In this document: positions 32,629 through 36,978 of the stretch, piece by piece | How positions within the stretch are numbered: the first letter of the stretch is position 1 | How the letters are laid out: the number at the start of each line of letters is the position of its first letter | DNA from: Echinostoma caproni | Lineage: Eukaryota > Platyhelminthes > Trematoda > Plagiorchiida > Echinostomatidae | Length of the DNA stretch: 36,978 nucleotides | Assembly (NCBI GenBank): GCA_900618425.1 | Contig: UZAN01040085.1 | Location: forward strand, 48,149 to 85,126 | Direction of reading: 5' to 3' | The notes under the pieces: generated by a model | What the model was told of the DNA's origin: nothing | Database searches by the model: none | Seen by the model: only the letters and a program-made list of their open reading frames with translations | Position numbers and translations under genes: made by a program

Positions 32629-32774
32629 TAGACACCGAAAGCGGAATACAATACAACAAAAATAAGTCTTATGATCCATCGTCCTTGAGTGACATAAAAA
32701 CAGAGACCATTTTGGAAAAAAGGGAGTTGGTCAACCAAAGGGCTGCCATATTCAGTGGAAAGAAAACGGAGTAA
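32629..32774 (+). CDS. Candidate 3'-terminal exon, unknown
   Basis: Plus-strand frame after GACCTGAAG (AG 32627-32628) with a T-rich stretch 30-50 bases upstream. Two leading bases, 47 codons and TAA follow. The peptide is hydrophilic (YNKNKSYDPSSLSDIKTET; EKRELVNQRAAIFSGKKTE). No AATAAA close by. Family unknown. Confidence 0.3.
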
Positions 32775-33340
32775 CTTAGGCAGTGATGGTAGGTTTTCAA
32801 CATACAACTTCCGAGGCGACGGACTAATAACTATCGCAACCTGACCGTAGCTTGGGATACATGTACGTATATTTTGTCATCTCATATGGTGGGTTTATGA
32901 ATCCAGGGTCCCTGTTCTCAATGTTATCTTCTGAAATGATATTTAATCACATATCAATAACCTTTCAAGGAAATAACCGTTACACCGGGGCATTACAATC
33001 CAATCAATTAAGTATCGAAAATTTTTTCCAATTCCTGTGTGAAAGTAACAAAAGTGTACTGTAAAATTACGTGAAATATTATTAGAGACCAGTGGGATTC
33101 ATGTTCTCTACACCGGGAATATTCAAGATAAATAAATTGGTTCTGGTGCATATACCAGTCTTTATATTCACTATGTCGCAAATATCACACGACCAACTCT
33201 CTACCAGCCGAGAATGGGAGAACCTCTTTTACCACTTTCTTTCTCAGATATTTGTACTTACTCCTGGGTCTTATGAGGGTATCTTTAGAAGCGTTTCAAG
33301 AATCCACTTGCTTCCTTCAAATTCATGAAGGATAGAAATC

Positions 33341-33346
33341 ATTTAT
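33341..33346 (-). terminator. Possible polyadenylation signal, gene model B
   Basis: Minus-strand AATAAA (TTTATT on the plus strand, approximate position), about 470 bases below the stop at 33813. Confidence 0.25.
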
Positions 33347-33812
33347 TGAAAGCAATCAACACGATCCAGAGTATTGTCGTATTAGTTGTACAACTTGTGG
33401 TGTGAGCACCAATCGATGAGTATTCTTCGTGCATACGTTTCACGTAGTGCATGCACACATCGGTTTGTTCCGGATTACACTCTGACCATTCATTGCTTGT
33501 TGTATGGCATTTGGTTAATTTTACATTTTCCCAACTGATTAGATAGTCCATGTAATAACTTAGAGGAACAGATATTTACTAAAATCATCTAACCAATTTG
33601 GGATTTCTTTGTATTTCACCTTTCATCCTTTAAATTGTCTATTTCCCGCCCCAGAACTTAGGATTGGCTCCCTTGGACCGATTATCGTAAAAAGAAGGGG
33701 AGAAAATCATTTTCCCGCAACAAATTTGAACTATTCGCACACGCCGTCAAAACTGTTTATCATTCGGACAGTGATATACGGCTTTTGGTGTTTTTCCACG
33801 ATTATTTCTAGG

Positions 33813-34007
33813 TTAATTTTCTCCTACCAGCAGCTTCGTTGATGTGAATTCTTCGACCGGGTGCATGGAGGATGGGGAATCACCGACCTTGAGACTTTCA
33901 TGATAGATTGCCCTGTCTATCGGGTAAGCGGTAAGCGCGACTGGCAGGTGTGTGTGTGCGTGTGAGTGTATGGGTACTAGTAAATGTTTGACCAGCGGTG
34001 GAAGAAA
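33813..34007 (-). CDS. Gene model B, 3'-terminal exon
   Basis: The acceptor is strong (CTTTTGTCTCACCTTTAG, ct at 34008-34009 plus). A phase-0 frame of 64 codons then ends in TAA at 33815-33813. It joins the phase-0 donor of 34319-34553 over a 311-base intron. A (CA)n microsatellite (about 33948-33960) is read as alternating His/Thr (HSHAHTHL). The C-terminus is acidic and Ser-rich (VGDSPSSMHPVEEFTSTK). A shifted frame ending earlier is also open, but only this one matches the upstream phase. Confidence 0.45.
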   Translation of the reverse strand, partial: FLPPLVKHLLVPIHSHAHTHLPVALTAYPIDRAIYHESLKVGDSPSSMHPVEEFTSTKLLVGEN

Positions 34008-34318
34008 CTAAAGGTGAGACAAAAGTTTCGTCACTTTTTTGTGTTTGACTGGTGTTTGATAAATAATACCTTCGAAAAGGTGAGCCCTCCATGGACTTCC
34101 TGAACGGATACTAGTCTGCTCAGTAAAGATCCCCCATGGATTGTTTTGATGATCGTTTTCGATTGCACTACAGATCTAACACTCAAATTTCCACTTCCAA
34201 ATTACCACCAATCAACGTGGTAAATCTTCCTTCTCAATCAACCTTGGACCACGGGATATTATATTCATGATATACTATACACCAAAAGTGATGGGCTTCA
34301 GTAGTTGGGTTGGCTTAC

Positions 34319-34553
34319 CTGTGGTCGATGATAACATCTTGGACGCGACAGTGGTGAAGTATCTTCTTCGAGCCCAAGTGTTTGCATCCAATCATCGTCA
34401 CCTAATGGCACTAGGTCAACAGTTTCCAGTAGATTCGCATCTTCCCAAACTTTGACTTGGAATAATGGGCCGCTCGAAGTTGTGCAATACAAAAAAGTGC
34501 CGATTTTGTTCCGAGGGATGTGATACTGAACTAATTGGAGTATCGTTTCACTA
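34319..34553 (-). CDS. Gene model B, internal exon
   Basis: A 235-base exon with both splice sites excellent: acceptor TTACTTTTTCCATTTCAG (ct at 34554-34555 plus) and donor CACAG|GTAAGC. After one base, 78 codons read through with a clearly protein-like peptide: HIPRNKIGTFLYCTTSSG, FQVKVWEDANLLETVDL, PLGDDDWMQTLGLEEDTS. The split codon joins the CA of 35152-35350, giving His. It may be a beta-rich domain, but that is a guess. No family recognised. This is the best single exon in the window. Confidence 0.55.
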
Positions 34554-35151
34554 CTGAAATGGAAAAAGTAAAAAGCTGTTGGCCGATTCCAAATAGGTCA
34601 TACGAAAAAATCCTTTAACGTAGAACGATAATCACTGGTTCACTATCTAAGACAACTTAGCAGAAAAATACACGGTCAAAATGGTTTTCGATGATAACCA
34701 TGTGTCCGGAGGCCTCTACAAAGGAATAGGTATATTTGGAATAAGAGTTGAATGTTTTATCCACCAGATTTTTGGTCTCGCAGTTTGTAATTGCATTTTA
34801 ACGATTGTGTTCTCTTCAAACCGTAAAATATAACTTATCTGAAAATTGGGATAATTTATTAACCAGGTTTGATTGTGAAACACAAATTCCACAAAAACGT
34901 CCCCGTAACAATGTCATGTCAACGTCTGCAAAGAGAACGTGCGTTTGGAAATTCATCGCCACCAGCGCACCGATTGAAACTAAGATAAATCCTGCCAGTA
35001 GTTTGATTCAGTCCTCTACTTCCTTGCCCGTGTGGTAGTTGCCATCTGTTAGTTTACATTCTGTCGGTGTTCTAATAACGCAAATAATGTGCCTCCGCCT
35101 CGAAACACGCATAGGAATTGTTGCACCGGTCCGGTTTTCGCCTATCTTCAC

Positions 35152-35350
35152 TGGTATGCGCACCAGGTCAAGGTCTGATTAACACCGCCGCAGCAGTCTA
35201 ACAGTGAATACTGAATACAGATGTGCCGAAACTCGACGTTGGTTGGTGCACCAGTCGGATAGACCGATTTTTCCACGAAGATGAGATAGGTGGAAAACTG
35301 TACTGTTCCGGCGACGCGTTCGGACTTGTTTAGGTGTATCTTAAGGAAAT
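35152..35350 (-). CDS. Gene model B, upstream exon
   Basis: A 199-base exon: acceptor AACTGTAG (ct at 35351-35352 plus), two leading bases, 65 codons, two spare bases and a weak GTGAAG donor. The peptide includes KSERVAGTVQFSTYLIFVEK and LLDCCGGVNQTLTWCAY, with an NQT sequon. It joins 34319-34553 in frame over a 598-base intron. A plus-strand frame overlaps it (35290-35427), so one of the two is a shadow. The exons further upstream were not resolved; a minus-strand frame at 35379-35627 with a TTTTCCTCCGTTCAG acceptor is a candidate. Confidence 0.42.
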
Positions 35351-35940
35351 CTACAGTTAATGTTCATGCGATTATCACTCAAATCCGATATACTGTCGAA
35401 ATTAGGATTGGGTTCAAGGGAAACCCGGTAAGTATGTTATTGAGTGCATCAGACCCATTGTAGCTCAAGGGAGTTCGTGATAATCCCTGCGGATGTATCA
35501 CAAAGCACTTAAAAACGAAAAGCCGGTTGAGAAATCTGGAGAAGCATTTGTCCTGCTGAACATATCTCTCGCTCTCCACATTGAATACCTCATCGAGATA
35601 GCTGACACACTGAACGGAGGAAAACACTCTATTCTACAGGAATTTTTTATTCAGGTGGATCGATTTTAAACAGTTATCAGCAGAGAGTATGGCAATGTCC
35701 CTCTTCTAAGTATAAATTATGGATTTCAAAATCTTAGCTTTTCCCCCTACATTTTTTTGCCTAATCAGGTCCTTAATTGAGTGAGCTATCAAACTTATGG
35801 TTTAACGTTCATAATCAAACCAGGCTTCAGTTGATGAACTGGTTTTTCCGCGTTCTTTTGTGGTAACCTGGCCTATCTTCAAGCGTCAATTGTTACCATT
35901 TCCTCTTTTTGACAAGTTCACCAGTCTCAACGGCTTTCAG

Positions 35941-36108
35941 GATGTCCATGGCAAGTTGCACTATTGTCAAACACCAGATTACACAGATTATAATCGCTGC
36001 AAAGACCTCTATGGGACAAAACATTTATTTCAGGGTATTTTGAAGAGCTTCATGAATGTGACTGATAATTGTGGTCAGTCTACCCCATCTAAGTATAAGA
36101 CGGAAGAG
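35941..36108 (+). CDS. Gene model D, candidate exon
   Basis: Exactly 56 codons in phase 0/0 between CGGCTTTCAG (AG 35939-35940) and GAG|GTATAA. The peptide has three Cys, many Tyr and an NVT sequon (LHYCQTPDYTDYNRCKDLYG; KSFMNVTDNCGQSTPS), consistent with an extracellular protein, though that is inference. It joins 36382-36516 in frame. Confidence 0.35.
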
Positions 36109-36381
36109 GTATAATGACAGTGAAGCATTTTTAGTTCATTTCATTTTCAATGGAACGAAATTAATGGTTCAAGGGCCCGACACGTTACCTAAACGCTTAG
36201 AAATCTAAAAGACAACTCATTCCTTTCCTTGCAACAGATCAGGTAAACAAAGAACATTTGATGGTGAATGAGAATTGACGCTCTGCTTGGGAACAAGTGC
36301 AGTAGATTTCCAAATACCGTGAAAGAATAAGGTGCTTTTGCGAAGTTAACGCTATCCACATTATTTGATAAATGCACTCAG

Positions 36382-36516
36382 AACGCTGCGATGAATACCT
36401 GGAAAGACTTTGCTAAGTTCCACCCCGTTATTGAATATTTTTATCTAGAAGTGGAGAATCAAAACCGAAACCCAGTAGTGTATGCCTTGCAGTCCCATTC
36501 TCACTTTGAACTCGCG
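36382..36516 (+). CDS. Gene model D, candidate exon
   Basis: Exactly 45 codons in phase 0/0 between ATGCACTCAG (AG 36380-36381) and GCG|GTAAGC. The peptide is rich in aromatic and acidic residues (TWKDFAKFHPVIEYFYLEVE) and ends LQSHSHFELA. A minus-strand frame is also open here, but it has no good donor. Any later exons would lie beyond 36.6 kb or outside the window. Family unknown. Confidence 0.37.
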
Positions 36517-36978
36517 GTAAGCGGAGAAGAGCACGTTTGCTCAGGTGACAAAAATAATCCAAATGTCAAGTTCCAATTTCGTTGAAATTCTTGTTATCAA
36601 CTCCCCCGTCTCCCGCGCCACCCACCCACGTACGTCAAGTGTAAATTTTGGAAAACTTGTGACCCTCGATCAGACCACTTCATTAATCAGTTATCCGCAG
36701 AAGAAACACTGAATTCCCACAGACCCGAGGAGATTCTGAATGCACTTATGTTTAGCACAAACTGCTCGAAATATACATAACTGTTCGCATGGAGCGTTTC
36801 ACGTGAATAAGTTAAATTCTCTGCAATGAACGATGGGTGTAAAGGGAAAACCAGTTCATATATTAGCAGTGGAAGATCAGAGAAAAACCAATAATCCCGG
36901 ATGAATTCGTCTGTGTGAGAACCTTGAGTGATCTACTTAACCGTGAGAGTCAAACGGATAACTTCAGTAGAATCACAA

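Noticed and set aside
35379..35627. Cullin-like minus-strand exon (SYLDEVFNVESERY)
   Set aside because: The acceptor is good and the text faintly recalls cullin repeats, but the phase does not join gene model B in that frame and the resemblance is too weak to name.
1..36978. Bacterial or phage genes, operons, CRISPR array, riboswitches
   Set aside because: No long adjacent frames, ribosome binding sites or regularly spaced repeats. SINE copies, microsatellites and splice signals point to a eukaryote.

Overview
The window looks like animal (metazoan) nuclear DNA, not bacterial, phage or organelle sequence. It is AT-rich (about 40 % GC by eye). It has no long open frame, no operon-like packing and no ribosome binding sites. 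It carries (GT/CA)n microsatellites, tRNA-derived SINE copies, decayed non-LTR reverse transcriptase pieces, one 843-base assembly gap and two single Ns. A flatworm would fit the short introns and SINEs, but nothing here proves it.

The number and length of open frames are close to what random DNA of this composition would give (longest about 140 codons). Length alone therefore supports no gene. The coding calls below rest on an open frame bounded by a good 3' splice acceptor and 5' splice donor, and above all on neighbouring exons that join in phase. No protein family could be assigned with confidence. All gene calls are hypothetical exons.

Layout. 0-2 kb: probable minus-strand gene end (exons at 1708-1917, 1022-1295, 623-723 and 23-188), followed by a reverse transcriptase relic at about 2.08-2.43 kb. 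2.8-5.7 kb: scattered candidate exons on both strands. 6.7-14.5 kb: mostly non-coding, with a SINE at 7972-8154, a kringle-like piece at 12.6 kb, a three-exon plus-strand gene end at 13242-14535 and minus-strand candidate exons at 7.6, 10.7 and 12.4 kb. 15483-16325: gap, with a dispersed repeat running into its left edge. 17.1-19.5 kb: the best plus-strand gene, possibly complete (start exon 17075, stop 19324, AATAAA 19462), with a SINE in its first intron. 19.5-33.8 kb: largely intergenic or intronic, with a second reverse transcriptase relic at 22.2-22.7 kb, a SINE at 23663-23834 and a few short exon candidates. 33.8-35.35 kb: the best minus-strand gene, three exons in phase with a stop. 35.9-36.5 kb: two phase-0 plus-strand exon candidates.

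The most useful observations are the phase-consistent gene models; the two diverged copies of one CR1/Jockey-like retrotransposon, whose minus-strand frames keep the DD box and a downstream KC motif; the SINE family with a tRNA-like head and a shared AATAAA-bearing tail; and the kringle-like cysteine pattern. I saw no sign of a novel defence or regulatory system.
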